Shown piece by piece: positions 8,866 through 17,773 of a stretch of 56,014 nucleotides of DNA. This DNA is from an uncultured Pelagibacteraceae bacterium (lineage in GTDB: Bacteria > Pseudomonadota > Alphaproteobacteria > Pelagibacterales > Pelagibacteraceae): contig CACPPK010000005.1 of the NCBI GenBank assembly GCA_902635845.1, positions 1 through 56,014 of the forward strand, given 5' to 3'. Within the stretch, counting starts at the first letter, position 1; every line of letters begins with the position of its first letter. A program made the position numbers and the translations under genes. The notes under the pieces were generated by a model. The model was given only the letters and a program-made list of their open reading frames with translations, had not been told where the DNA came from and made no database searches.

Positions 8866-9468
8866 ATGCAAAGAACAAATATTTCAAAAGATACAAATTT
8901 TATAGGAAGTTGGAATATTAATGATGATAATTTATGCAATAATATTGTTAAATTTTTTGAGAATAATAAATTACTTCAAAAAAAGGGCTCTACTTCAAGT
9001 GGTGTAGATGAAAAAGTTAAAAACTCCATTGATATAAGTATAAATCCAAACAACTTACATAAAGATGGTTTTCAAGATTTAAAGTTATATTTCAATCGAT
9101 TATTTGACTGTTATCAGGATTACAAAAAACAATGGCCATTTTTAAATAAAACTTTGAGTATTGTTGATATCCCAAGTTTTAATATTCAAAAGTATAATAT
9201 TGGTGGTCACTTTGCTGAATTACACACTGAAAGAGAAAACACATCTACTATGCATAGAGTATTTGCTTGGATGACATATTTAAATGATGTAGACGATGGT
9301 GGTGAGACGTATTTTGAATACTTTGATCTAAAGGTTAAACCTGAAATTGGAAAAACCTTGATTTGGCCTGCAGAGTGGACACATGCTCATAAAGGTGAAG
9401 TTTTACAGTCTGGTGTAAAATATATTATTACTGGCTGGATGCATTTTCCATTTAATTTTGAAAAATAA
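8866..9468 (+). CDS. 2-oxoglutarate/Fe(II)-dependent oxygenase (prolyl-4-hydroxylase-like)
   Basis: 200-residue double-stranded beta-helix oxygenase. The metal-binding pair is H120-T-E122 (LHTER), distal histidine H175 in AHKGEV, and K185 in SGVKYI as the likely 2-oxoglutarate anchor; YLNDV and GGETYF between them are typical of the prolyl 4-hydroxylase-like group. The usual HxD is HxE here, which occurs in some members of this group but is worth noting. It is cotranscribed directly behind a TPR protein. Probable hydroxylase of a protein or peptide side chain; substrate unknown. A short AT-only hairpin-like stretch lies between its stop and the converging selO gene. Confidence 0.85.
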   Translation: MQRTNISKDTNFIGSWNINDDNLCNNIVKFFENNKLLQKKGSTSSGVDEKVKNSIDISINPNNLHKDGFQDLKLYFNRLFDCYQDYKKQWPFLNKTLSIVDIPSFNIQKYNIGGHFAELHTERENTSTMHRVFAWMTYLNDVDDGGETYFEYFDLKVKPEIGKTLIWPAEWTHAHKGEVLQSGVKYIITGWMHFPFNFEK

Positions 9469-9509
9469 TATAGATTATCAATAGGATAAATTTTAATTTT
9501 TTTTAAAAA

Positions 9510-10955
9510 TTAAGTTCCACAAAAAGTTTGATATTTTTCGTTGCTTGATGGAGCAGGCGCTTGATATTTTTCAATATTATTTTGATTGTCATAAGGATTT
9601 TTTAAAATAGCTAATAACTTTTTAATTTTATCTAAACTTCCTTTGTCTGCTTCAGCTAAAGCTTCCTCTACTTTATGATTTCTAGGAATTACAATTGGAT
9701 TATTTGATTTCATAAGTTTGCTTTGTTTTTCCTTAGTTGAATTATTTAATTTAGATCTTTTTTTCCATACATTTTTCCAATTAATAAAATCATTATTTTT
9801 ATAAATCTCATCAGAATTGATATCCATTAAATGACAAAAAGTATTTGTATAATCTGCTTTATTTTTTTCCATCCAACTAAACAAATCATTAATTATTTTT
9901 TTATCATTTTTATCCTCACCAAATAGACCAAGTTTATCTCTCATCATATTTAACCATTTATCTTCATAAATAATTTGGAAATTATCTATTAAATTTGTTG
10001 CTAATTTAATTGCAGTATCTTCATTTTTATCAATTAAAGGGATTAAACATTCTGCAAATCTTGCTAAATTCCACTTTGTAATTGGTGGTTGATTAGAAAA
10101 GGCATATCTTCCAAATTTATCGATTGAGCTAAATACAGTTTTTGGATCATAATGATCCATGAATGCACACGGACCGTAATCAATAGTTTCACCTGAAATT
10201 GCCATATTATCCGTATTCATAACTCCATGAATAAATCCAACTCGCATCCAATTGATCACTAGTTGGCATTGCTTTTCCATAACAAGATTTAACAAATCTA
10301 ATGCTTTTGAATTTGATGTTTTGATTTCTGGATAATGCCTGTTTATTGTGTAGTCGACTAAAGTATTTAAATTTTCAATGTTTTGAGTTGCAGCTATATA
10401 TTGAAATGTTCCAACCCGAAGATGACTTGATGCAACTCTTGTTAATATAGCTCCCTGTAAAAGATTTTCTCTTACAACTTTTTCTCCTGTTTTAACTACT
10501 GCAAGGCTTCTAGTAGTTGGAATATTTAATGAATGTATCGCTTCACTGATAATATATTCTCTAAGCATAGGACCTAGAGCTGCTCTTCCATCACCGCCTC
10601 TAGAAAAAGAAGTTCTTCCTGAACCTTTAAACTGAATATCAAAACGATTGTTATTTTTAACTAAATGCTCACCCAATAAAACTGCTCTACCATCTCCTAA
10701 CATAGTAAAGTGTCCAAATTGATGACCCGCATATGCTTGCGCAATGGTATTAGTTTCCTCCGGTAGGGAGTTTCCAGAAAATATTTCTGCTAATTTTTTT
10801 TTGTCTGTTTTTGAAAAATCTAAATTTAAAGTAGATGCTAGTTCCTCATTTAAAATTACTAATTCAGGATCATGAACAGGAGTTGGTTTAATATTTTCTT
10901 TAAAAGTATTTGATAACTTTGAATATGTATTATCAAAATGCCAACCAATGGTCAT
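9510..10955 (-). CDS. selO: SelO/YdiU family protein AMPylase (UPF0061)
   Basis: Pseudokinase-fold enzyme that transfers AMP from ATP to hydroxyl side chains of proteins, known in E. coli to act in redox stress. The 481 residues carry the family blocks YAGHQFGHFTMLGDGRA, SRGGDGRAALGPMLREYI and the metal-binding VMNTDNMAISGETIDYGP. The C-terminus ends FCGT; a cysteine near the end takes the place of the selenocysteine found in animal SelO. It starts 5 bases after the formate dehydrogenase alpha stop and therefore looks like the last gene of that operon. Identity is strong; its targets here are unknown. Confidence 0.95.
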   Translation of the reverse strand: MTIGWHFDNTYSKLSNTFKENIKPTPVHDPELVILNEELASTLNLDFSKTDKKKLAEIFSGNSLPEETNTIAQAYAGHQFGHFTMLGDGRAVLLGEHLVKNNNRFDIQFKGSGRTSFSRGGDGRAALGPMLREYIISEAIHSLNIPTTRSLAVVKTGEKVVRENLLQGAILTRVASSHLRVGTFQYIAATQNIENLNTLVDYTINRHYPEIKTSNSKALDLLNLVMEKQCQLVINWMRVGFIHGVMNTDNMAISGETIDYGPCAFMDHYDPKTVFSSIDKFGRYAFSNQPPITKWNLARFAECLIPLIDKNEDTAIKLATNLIDNFQIIYEDKWLNMMRDKLGLFGEDKNDKKIINDLFSWMEKNKADYTNTFCHLMDINSDEIYKNNDFINWKNVWKKRSKLNNSTKEKQSKLMKSNNPIVIPRNHKVEEALAEADKGSLDKIKKLLAILKNPYDNQNNIEKYQAPAPSSNEKYQTFCGT

Positions 10956-10960
10956 TTTAA

Positions 10961-13729
10961 TTAACTAACTTCAGCTTGATTTTCTTTTGGTTTAACTTCT
11001 GTTTTAAATTGATTTGAGATTTTTTGCACTTCAACAGAAGATACCTTGTATTCTGCACACATTGTTTCTTCATCTTTACCATGACCTGTAACCATGTTAA
11101 CCATATGCTCTGGGAAATGGAATGTAGTAAACACTATTCCTTCTTTAACTTTATCTGTCACCTCTACTTTAAGGGCAACTTCACCTCTACCTGAATAAAG
11201 TCTTCCAATATCGCCAGTATTTAGATCTCTGTACTCAGCATCTTTAGGATGAATTAATAAAACATCTTCATCAACAATATTTATATTTTTTGTTCTTCTA
11301 GTCATTGTTGCGGCGTTGTAATGTTGTAAAACTCTACTTGTTGTTAAAATTAAAGGATAATCTTTTTTATTAGCTTCAATTTCTGATGACTCTTTCCAAT
11401 CAAAGTTTTTAAGTCTACCTTTACCTAATTTAAAAGTTTCAGTATGTAAAATTTTAGTATCAGTTCCATCTTCTTGAACTGGCCATTGTAATCCAAATTT
11501 TCCAAGTCTCTCTCTAGTAACTCCCTTAAAGAAAGGAACTATATCAGCAATCTCCTCTAGAACTTGATCAGCATCATAAGTTGGTTGGTCAAAACCTAAT
11601 TTTTGCATCATTTCAGTTACAATTAGTCCATCAGGTTTAGTGCCTGGTAGAGGAGGCACAGCTCTGTTCACTCTTTGAATTCTTCTCTCAGTATTTGTAA
11701 AAGTTCCATCCTTTTCTAAGAAAGTAGTACCTGGCAGAACAACAGTTGCTAATTTTGCTGTTTCACTCATAAATATCTCTTGAACGACTAAAAGTTCTAA
11801 AGAGTTCATAGCTTCAATAACATGTGCACTGTTAGGATCTGTTTGAACAATATCTTCTCCAATGATCCATAAACCTTTTAATTCCTTGTTTATTGCAGCT
11901 TCAAACATCTGAGGAATTTTTAATCCTGGCTTAGTTGGGTGAGTTACTCCATATTTTTCAGTATAGAATTCTTGATGCTTTTCATCAGCCACAGGAAAAT
12001 ATCCAGCACCTTGGTGTGGTTGACATCCCATATCTGCTGCACCTTGAACATTGTTTTGACCTCTTAAAGGATTAACTCCAACACCTTTTCTTCCAATATT
12101 TCCAGTAATCATTGCTAGATCTGCAATTAACATTACAGTTTTAGACCCTTGTTCGTGTTCAGTAACTCCTAAACCATGGAATTCCATTGAATTTCTTGCA
12201 GTAGCATATGCAATTGCTGCTTCTTTAACTAATTGTTTATCTACACCAGCTACTTTTGCTAAATGATCTACATCTTGTCTTTCAATTTCTTTTAAGAAAT
12301 TATCAAAACCTTCAGTTCTATCTCTAACAAAATCTGCATTATAAAGTTTTGATTTAATAATAAAGTGCAACATCATATTTAGAACTGCAACGTTAGTTCC
12401 TGGTCTTAGTTTAATATGGTAATCTGCAAGTTTCGCAAGTTCAGTTGTAACTGGATCAAGTACAATTAATTTTTTACCTTTCATGACTTGTTGTTTTATT
12501 TTTGCACCTGTTACAGGATGAGCGTTAGTTGGATTAGCTCCAATTACCAAAAATAAATCTGCATGATAAATATCTTCTGTAGAGTTAGTTGCTGCGCCAG
12601 TCCCAAAAGTTTGTTGCATTCCCCAAGCTGTTGGTGAATGACAAATTCTTGCACAACAATCTACACTGTTAGTTCCCACAGCCGCTCGAATCATTTTTTG
12701 AAAAACATAATTTTCTTCATTCGTACATCTTGCAGAAGAAATTCCAGCAAAGGCATCTGGACCATTATCTTTTGTAATTCTGTTCATTTCTTTTTTAATA
12801 AAATCATAAGCTTCATCCCAAGAAGCTTCTTCAAACTTTCCATTTCTTTTAATTAAAGGTGTTTTTAATCTGTCGGGATGATCATAAAAACTAAATGCAT
12901 ATCTTCCTTTAATGCATGTATGACCAGCATTTACCTCTGTTTGTTTTGGAGTATCTATTGCAACAACTTTATCATCTTTTATTGATGCTTCTAAATTACA
13001 TCCAACACCGCAGTATGAACAAGTTGTTCTAACTTTTTTATCTACAGCTGCAGATTTAGATTGAAAAACATCTGAAATTGCATCTGTTGGACATGTATGT
13101 GCACATGCTCCACAAGAAACACATGAACTATCTCCAAACATCATATCATTGTCAGTTGTTATTCTAGATTCAAAACCTCTTCCGCTCATTGTAAGTACAA
13201 ATGAACCTTGAATTTCATCACAAGCTCTGACACATCTTCCACAATTAATACAATTGTCTAAATTCATTCTCATGTAATCGTGAGAAGTATCTCTTGGTAT
13301 ACCTTTGTGCTGTTTAGGACTGTTGTATCTGTGATCAGCAACTCCTAGATCGTTTGCTACTGTTTGTAATTCACAATTATTGTTTACCTCACAAGTATCA
13401 CATTCCATTGGATGGTCAGTTAAAACTAATTCAACAATATTTTTTCTTAGACTTGTTAAAGCTTCATTTGAAGTAAAGATATGTTGGTTTTCAGCAACTG
13501 GAGTATGACAAGATGCGACCACTCTTGTTGGACCATCTTTTTCTAAAGCAACTTCTACAGAGCAAACTCTGCAAGCACCATAAGGAGCTAGGTTTGGATC
13601 ATCACATAAAGTAGGTACTTTTTTTTCACCTACATAGCTTTTTACAAATTTTAAAATAGATGTATGTTTAGGACCAATTTCGTATGGTTTTCCATCAATA
13701 TAAGCAATTTTTCTTTTTTCTGAGCTCAT
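10961..13729 (-). CDS. fdsA: NAD-dependent formate dehydrogenase, molybdenum catalytic (alpha) subunit
   Basis: Oxidises formate to CO2 and passes electrons along iron-sulfur clusters to the NAD-reducing subunit. In order, the 922 residues show an N-terminal 2Fe-2S domain (C42, C53, C56, C74), a His-Cys cluster domain (around H106 to C119), two 4Fe-4S ferredoxin motifs (CINCGRCVRAC from 160, CVSCGACAHTC from 203), the 4Fe-4S motif of the molybdopterin domain (C237, C240, C244, C272) and the bis-MGD domain. C363 in ARICHSP is at the position of the molybdenum-ligand Cys/Sec. The soluble cytoplasmic FdsABG-type complex is indicated. Its start codon overlaps the stop of the beta subunit by one base. 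Needs FdhD and MobA/MoeA products, all encoded nearby. Confidence 0.95.
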   Translation of the reverse strand: MSSEKRKIAYIDGKPYEIGPKHTSILKFVKSYVGEKKVPTLCDDPNLAPYGACRVCSVEVALEKDGPTRVVASCHTPVAENQHIFTSNEALTSLRKNIVELVLTDHPMECDTCEVNNNCELQTVANDLGVADHRYNSPKQHKGIPRDTSHDYMRMNLDNCINCGRCVRACDEIQGSFVLTMSGRGFESRITTDNDMMFGDSSCVSCGACAHTCPTDAISDVFQSKSAAVDKKVRTTCSYCGVGCNLEASIKDDKVVAIDTPKQTEVNAGHTCIKGRYAFSFYDHPDRLKTPLIKRNGKFEEASWDEAYDFIKKEMNRITKDNGPDAFAGISSARCTNEENYVFQKMIRAAVGTNSVDCCARICHSPTAWGMQQTFGTGAATNSTEDIYHADLFLVIGANPTNAHPVTGAKIKQQVMKGKKLIVLDPVTTELAKLADYHIKLRPGTNVAVLNMMLHFIIKSKLYNADFVRDRTEGFDNFLKEIERQDVDHLAKVAGVDKQLVKEAAIAYATARNSMEFHGLGVTEHEQGSKTVMLIADLAMITGNIGRKGVGVNPLRGQNNVQGAADMGCQPHQGAGYFPVADEKHQEFYTEKYGVTHPTKPGLKIPQMFEAAINKELKGLWIIGEDIVQTDPNSAHVIEAMNSLELLVVQEIFMSETAKLATVVLPGTTFLEKDGTFTNTERRIQRVNRAVPPLPGTKPDGLIVTEMMQKLGFDQPTYDADQVLEEIADIVPFFKGVTRERLGKFGLQWPVQEDGTDTKILHTETFKLGKGRLKNFDWKESSEIEANKKDYPLILTTSRVLQHYNAATMTRRTKNINIVDEDVLLIHPKDAEYRDLNTGDIGRLYSGRGEVALKVEVTDKVKEGIVFTTFHFPEHMVNMVTGHGKDEETMCAEYKVSSVEVQKISNQFKTEVKPKENQAEVS

Positions 13730-15384
13730 TAATTATCTTTCACCATATCATTTTTCATTTCATCACCAAAGTATTTTAGAATGTTCTGAATTGGAGTTGG
13801 GATTGCTCCACAAAGTGCACATAGGCATCCTTTTTGCATGGTAACCAACAATTCTTCTAGTAATTTTAACGGAATTTTAGCTGTTTTCTTCTTAGCTTGA
13901 TCAAACATCTCCTTACCTCTGTAAGATCCAAGTCTTCCTGGGAAACATTTCCCACACGATTCTTCTGCTGAGAATTCAAACAAGTGATGAATATATTCAG
14001 CCATTGGAAAATCTTTTGGAATACTAACTACACTTGCGTGACCTAACATAAAACCTTTTGCTGTGAACTCTTGAAAATCTAAATTTAAATTTTCTATTTC
14101 ACTTAAAGGAACAACCCCACCTAATGGGCCTCCTATTTGAAATGCTTTAACAGGCTCTTTATATCCACCACCAATTTCATTAAATATTTTTTTCATTGGT
14201 GTACCCATATCAATTTCATAAACACCTGGGTTGTTAAAGAAACTATCTAAACAAACTAATTTTGTTCCAGCTGATTTTTTATTTCCAACCGAAGAAAATT
14301 TTTCTGATCCATTTAATAAAATTCCAGTTGCAGCAGCCAATGTTTCAACATTATTAACCACAGTTGGTTTTTTATATAAACCTTCTGTTACAGGAAATGG
14401 AGGTCTAACATCAACTTCTGCTCTTCTTCCTTCAATAGATGCAATCAAAGCTGTTTCTTCTCCACAAATATAAGCACCTTGTCCTATACAAATTCCAAGA
14501 TCAAAAGAAAAATCAGTTCCTAAAATATTTTCACCTAGTAAATTTAATTTTTTAAGTTCATTGATGCAGCCATTAATTGCTTCGATAGATTTAGGATATT
14601 CACCTCTAATGTATAAAACTCCTTCATCGCTTCCTATCACATAACCACAAATTACCATTCCAAAAATAACTTTTAAAGGTTGGTCCTCTAATAAGTATCT
14701 GTCTGAGAAAGCTCCAGAGTCACCCTCATCCGCATTACAGATAACATATTTTTTATCTCCTTTTGCTTTACTACAAAAATCCCATTTCATTCCTGTAGGA
14801 AAACCAGCACCGCCTCTACCTGTTAAATTTGAATCTAATAATGATTTTACTATTTCTTTTTTATTTGTTTTTAAAAATTTACTTAATTGCTCTTTGAATT
14901 GATCTGTTGAAGATAACTTGTCATCCATTAAAAAACTTGTTGTTGCATAACTTTTAGAGAAAAACTTATCTTGTTTAATTTCTTCACCTTTAATTATTTG
15001 GTCAATTTTTTCTATATCTTTACCAGCATAATTTTCTCCATCATAATGGAAAGCATGGTTTTCATAACAATGACCTAAGCAGAACATTTCTCCAACTTTG
15101 TCATCACCTAGTTTTTCTTTTAATTTATCTTTTAATTTGTCTTGAGTACCTGCGCACATGCATGCACTACCGTTACAAACAAAAGCTTTCTTTTCTCTAT
15201 GAGAGGGTCTTAAAAACTCATAAAAGGATTCTGCACCATGAAGAGTTGAAACACCTAGGTTATGTTTTTTGGCAATTTCTTTAATATCTTGTGGATTATC
15301 GCTTAAGGTATTTTCTGAGATTTGCTTAAATAGGTTGTCTTTTAAGCCTATTCTGCCTGATAAATTACTTATATTTTTTGACAC
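13729..15384 (-). CDS. fdsB: Formate dehydrogenase beta subunit with fused gamma (NuoE-like) domain
   Basis: NAD(+)/FMN-binding electron-exit subunit. Residues 1-150 form a complete NuoE/FdsG-like unit: a helical part ending VSTLHGAESFYEFL and a thioredoxin-like 2Fe-2S fold with C70, C75, C102 and C106. Residues 150-551 are NuoF-like with the FMN/NADH loop GRGGAGFPTG at 189-198, NADEGDSG at 217-224 and 4Fe-4S cysteines in ESCGKCFPGR and GCLCALCG. No separate gamma gene is present nearby, so the two subunits appear permanently fused. It lies 18 bases downstream of fdhD and one base overlaps the alpha subunit gene. Confidence 0.93.
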   Translation of the reverse strand: MSKNISNLSGRIGLKDNLFKQISENTLSDNPQDIKEIAKKHNLGVSTLHGAESFYEFLRPSHREKKAFVCNGSACMCAGTQDKLKDKLKEKLGDDKVGEMFCLGHCYENHAFHYDGENYAGKDIEKIDQIIKGEEIKQDKFFSKSYATTSFLMDDKLSSTDQFKEQLSKFLKTNKKEIVKSLLDSNLTGRGGAGFPTGMKWDFCSKAKGDKKYVICNADEGDSGAFSDRYLLEDQPLKVIFGMVICGYVIGSDEGVLYIRGEYPKSIEAINGCINELKKLNLLGENILGTDFSFDLGICIGQGAYICGEETALIASIEGRRAEVDVRPPFPVTEGLYKKPTVVNNVETLAAATGILLNGSEKFSSVGNKKSAGTKLVCLDSFFNNPGVYEIDMGTPMKKIFNEIGGGYKEPVKAFQIGGPLGGVVPLSEIENLNLDFQEFTAKGFMLGHASVVSIPKDFPMAEYIHHLFEFSAEESCGKCFPGRLGSYRGKEMFDQAKKKTAKIPLKLLEELLVTMQKGCLCALCGAIPTPIQNILKYFGDEMKNDMVKDN

Positions 15385-15402
15385 AAATACCCTTTTATTA
15401 AT

Positions 15403-16242
15403 TTAGCCCACAATAACTTTTTTGTTATTTGTGTAAATATTAAAACTGTCCCTCTTTACGAAACCAACAAGGGTAATGTCAAATTTATTCGCTAAATCGA
15501 TAGCAAGACTAGTTGGCGCACCAACGCCTATCATTATGCCTATATCTGTCATCAAAACCTTTTGAACCAATTCAAAATTTAGTCTACCTGAGCATGTTAT
15601 AAATTGGTTTTTCGGATCAATTTGATTGTTCTTTAATGCACAACCAATAAGTTTATCAAGAGCATTATGTCTTCCTACATCCTCTCTGACGGCAACTAAT
15701 TCTCCATTACTATTAAAAAGACCACTTGCATGAATTCCACCTGTTTTACTGAATTCTGATTGGCCTTCTCTCAATATATCTGGTGATTTAACAATTACCT
15801 CTTTTTTGATTTTGGGTTCTGATGAATTTGTTTTATTTTTTTTAATTATTTCTAGAGCATCAAGAGAAGATTTTCCACACACACCACATGAGGAATTAGT
15901 TAAAAAGTCTCTTTTTATTTTTGAAATATTTATATTTTTAGAATTATTTAAAGTTGCTAATATTTTATTTTGAATATTGTATTGACCAACTTTATCTCCA
16001 TAACTTTCTATTGAATCAATATCACTAATATTTGTTATAATTTGTTCGTTATATAAGAATCCTCTAACAAGATCCTCATCATCACCTGGAGTTCTCATGG
16101 TTATAGATAAACTTTGATTTATCCATTTATCAGATTCTTTATATTTTAATGAAATCTCCAATGGTTCTTCAATTGAAATTAAATCATCTATATTCTCAAA
16201 CTTATTAGACGAGTATTTTAAAACTTTGTATTTGGAATTCAT
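15403..16242 (-). CDS. fdhD: Formate dehydrogenase accessory sulfurtransferase FdhD
   Basis: Transfers sulfur from a cysteine desulfurase to the bis-MGD cofactor before insertion into formate dehydrogenase. The 279 residues contain the sulfur-carrying loop SSCGVCGKSS with C119 and C122, the segment SGRLNFELVQK and a C-terminal VGAPTSLAIDLAN block typical of FdhD. The position between the HPP-family gene (4 bases upstream) and the formate dehydrogenase subunits fits. The N-terminal 25 residues are variable. No anomaly seen. Confidence 0.95.
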   Translation of the reverse strand: MNSKYKVLKYSSNKFENIDDLISIEEPLEISLKYKESDKWINQSLSITMRTPGDDEDLVRGFLYNEQIITNISDIDSIESYGDKVGQYNIQNKILATLNNSKNINISKIKRDFLTNSSCGVCGKSSLDALEIIKKNKTNSSEPKIKKEVIVKSPDILREGQSEFSKTGGIHASGLFNSNGELVAVREDVGRHNALDKLIGCALKNNQIDPKNQFITCSGRLNFELVQKVLMTDIGIMIGVGAPTSLAIDLANKFDITLVGFVKRDSFNIYTNNKKVIVG

Positions 16243-16246
16243 TAAA

Positions 16247-16723
16247 TTATTTTAATGGATAGTTTTTTTTTAATAAATATTTGTTAATTATGATTGCTAG
16301 TAACAATATAATTATACAACCAAAAATTATCGGATTAATTAAATAATCATAAGAGGCACTTCCAATAATAACTATAATTGGATTTCCACCAGCAGGTGGA
16401 TGAACAATATTAAATACAATCATTAAAAAAACTCCAGCTCCAACAGCAATTGCAATATTGATATAAATAGGTAACGGAATATAGTTTACAAAAATTACTC
16501 CTACTAAAGCAGTTACCAAATGTCCAAAAAAAACATTTTTTGGTTGTGCAAACGGGCTTTCAGGAAAACCAAATAGTAAAACCATTGAGGAACCAAATGA
16601 GGCAGCAATAAAATATCCGAGTGTACTTTTATAGGTAAGGACTGTTAGTACACCGATTGTAAATGCTGAAAAAAAACCTGCAATTAATGCTTTTTGCAAT
16701 AAGGGTTTTGTAATTTTGATCAT
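16247..16723 (-). CDS. HPP-family integral membrane protein
   Basis: 158 residues with four or five membrane helices. Family signature segments are FGSSMVLLFGFPESPFAQPKN, GHLVTALVGV and the eponymous HPPAGGNP. A plant chloroplast HPP protein has been reported as a nitrite transporter; the bacterial members are mostly uncharacterised. The gene sits inside the formate dehydrogenase operon, 4 bases before fdhD and one base after the IscU-like gene, so a role in moving formate (a small monovalent anion like nitrite) or another anion needed by the pathway is a reasonable inference, not a demonstrated one. No soluble CBS domain is attached. Confidence 0.85.
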   Translation of the reverse strand: MIKITKPLLQKALIAGFFSAFTIGVLTVLTYKSTLGYFIAASFGSSMVLLFGFPESPFAQPKNVFFGHLVTALVGVIFVNYIPLPIYINIAIAVGAGVFLMIVFNIVHPPAGGNPIIVIIGSASYDYLINPIIFGCIIILLLAIIINKYLLKKNYPLK

Positions 16724-17122
16724 TTATATTTTTAATGCTTTCGCAATAGTTCTTAAAGGTAAAAGCAAACACTCTTTCCTTGAAAGATTTTTTTTATCTA
16801 AAATTTCTTTAAAATCTTTCCAATGTTTTTCCATACTTACTTTTGCGTCCTCAAAAAGTTGCTCACCAACTTTTATAAATTTTTTAATATCATCAACTTT
16901 TTTTTCCTTAATTTTTCTGGATAATAGACTGACTGATGCCTGACAATAAACACACGATTTGCACTGATAACCCATATCTTTTACAACATCGTCTTTGACA
17001 AGTAAGCTTATTTCCATCTCATCACCACATATTGGATTTTTGTGTTTTGACTTATGAGTATAGTTTTCAACAACCTTATTGTTTTCAGTATGGGCTGCTA
17101 TTTCTAAAATTCTTAAATCCAT
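16724..17122 (-). CDS. NifU-N/IscU/SufU-like iron-sulfur scaffold protein
   Basis: 132 residues of the IscU-like fold. The first cluster-ligand loop is NPICGDEM with C32, the second region MGYQCKSCVYCQASVSLL carries C54, C57 and C60 where canonical IscU has one or two cysteines, and the last is C118 in RKECLLLPLRT. The ASVSLL motif is typical. First gene of the formate dehydrogenase operon, directly abutting the HPP gene. I infer a cluster-assembly or sulfur-delivery role for the many Fe-S clusters of formate dehydrogenase. The main chromosomal SUF/ISC system is not in this window, so a general housekeeping role cannot be excluded. Confidence 0.85.
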   Translation of the reverse strand: MDLRILEIAAHTENNKVVENYTHKSKHKNPICGDEMEISLLVKDDVVKDMGYQCKSCVYCQASVSLLSRKIKEKKVDDIKKFIKVGEQLFEDAKVSMEKHWKDFKEILDKKNLSRKECLLLPLRTIAKALKI

Positions 17123-17164
17123 TTAATTTCTTTAATTCAACTTTTAATGTTTTATATTTTATAG

Positions 17165-17773
17165 ATGGATCATAACAATATTTTAGGCACTGTGCTAGCA
17201 GGCGGTAAGTCACAAAGGTTTGGAGAAGATAAATCCCAAGTAAAGTTAGCTGGTAAATTGTTAATTGATCATATGTTGACTGAAATTATTGATGAATTCA
17301 AGGAACTCTTAATAGTATCAAATAATAAAATTAATTTTCATAACTCAGAAAAAATTTCAATAATCGAAGATTTTGAAAAAGGTCTGGGTCCGTTAGGTGG
17401 AGTTTTATCAGCTATGAAATGGATAAAAGAAAATCAAAAAGAATACGAATGGATAGCAACTTTTCCTGTTGATACACCTTTTTTTAAGAGACAAATACTT
17501 AAAGATTTTATCCAAAATATTAATTTCAATGAAAGCGATTTATTTTTTATTAAGTCAAACAACACACGACATAATATATTTGGCTTATGGTCGATTAATT
17601 TATTAGATAAGTTAGAGAAGGATCTAAATAATGGAGAAAGAAAAGTAGAGTTGTGGGCTAATAATACTGGGGTAAAAATAATTAATATGGAGTTTTCAAA
17701 TAATGATCCTTTCTTTAATATAAATACAAAAGAGGATTTAAAAAAAGCTGAAGAAATATTCAAAAATGATTAG
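17165..17773 (+). CDS. mobA: Molybdenum cofactor guanylyltransferase MobA
   Basis: Attaches GMP to molybdopterin to form the MGD cofactor that formate dehydrogenase uses. The 202 residues open with the nucleotidyltransferase signature LAGGKSQRFGEDK at 11-23, followed by the GLGPLGGVLSAM segment and FPVDTPFF, the metal-binding Asp region. It diverges from the IscU-like gene with 42 bases between start codons and overlaps moeA by 8 bases, so mobA-moeA form a two-gene operon facing away from the formate dehydrogenase genes. Confidence 0.94.
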   Translation: MDHNNILGTVLAGGKSQRFGEDKSQVKLAGKLLIDHMLTEIIDEFKELLIVSNNKINFHNSEKISIIEDFEKGLGPLGGVLSAMKWIKENQKEYEWIATFPVDTPFFKRQILKDFIQNINFNESDLFFIKSNNTRHNIFGLWSINLLDKLEKDLNNGERKVELWANNTGVKIINMEFSNNDPFFNINTKEDLKKAEEIFKND

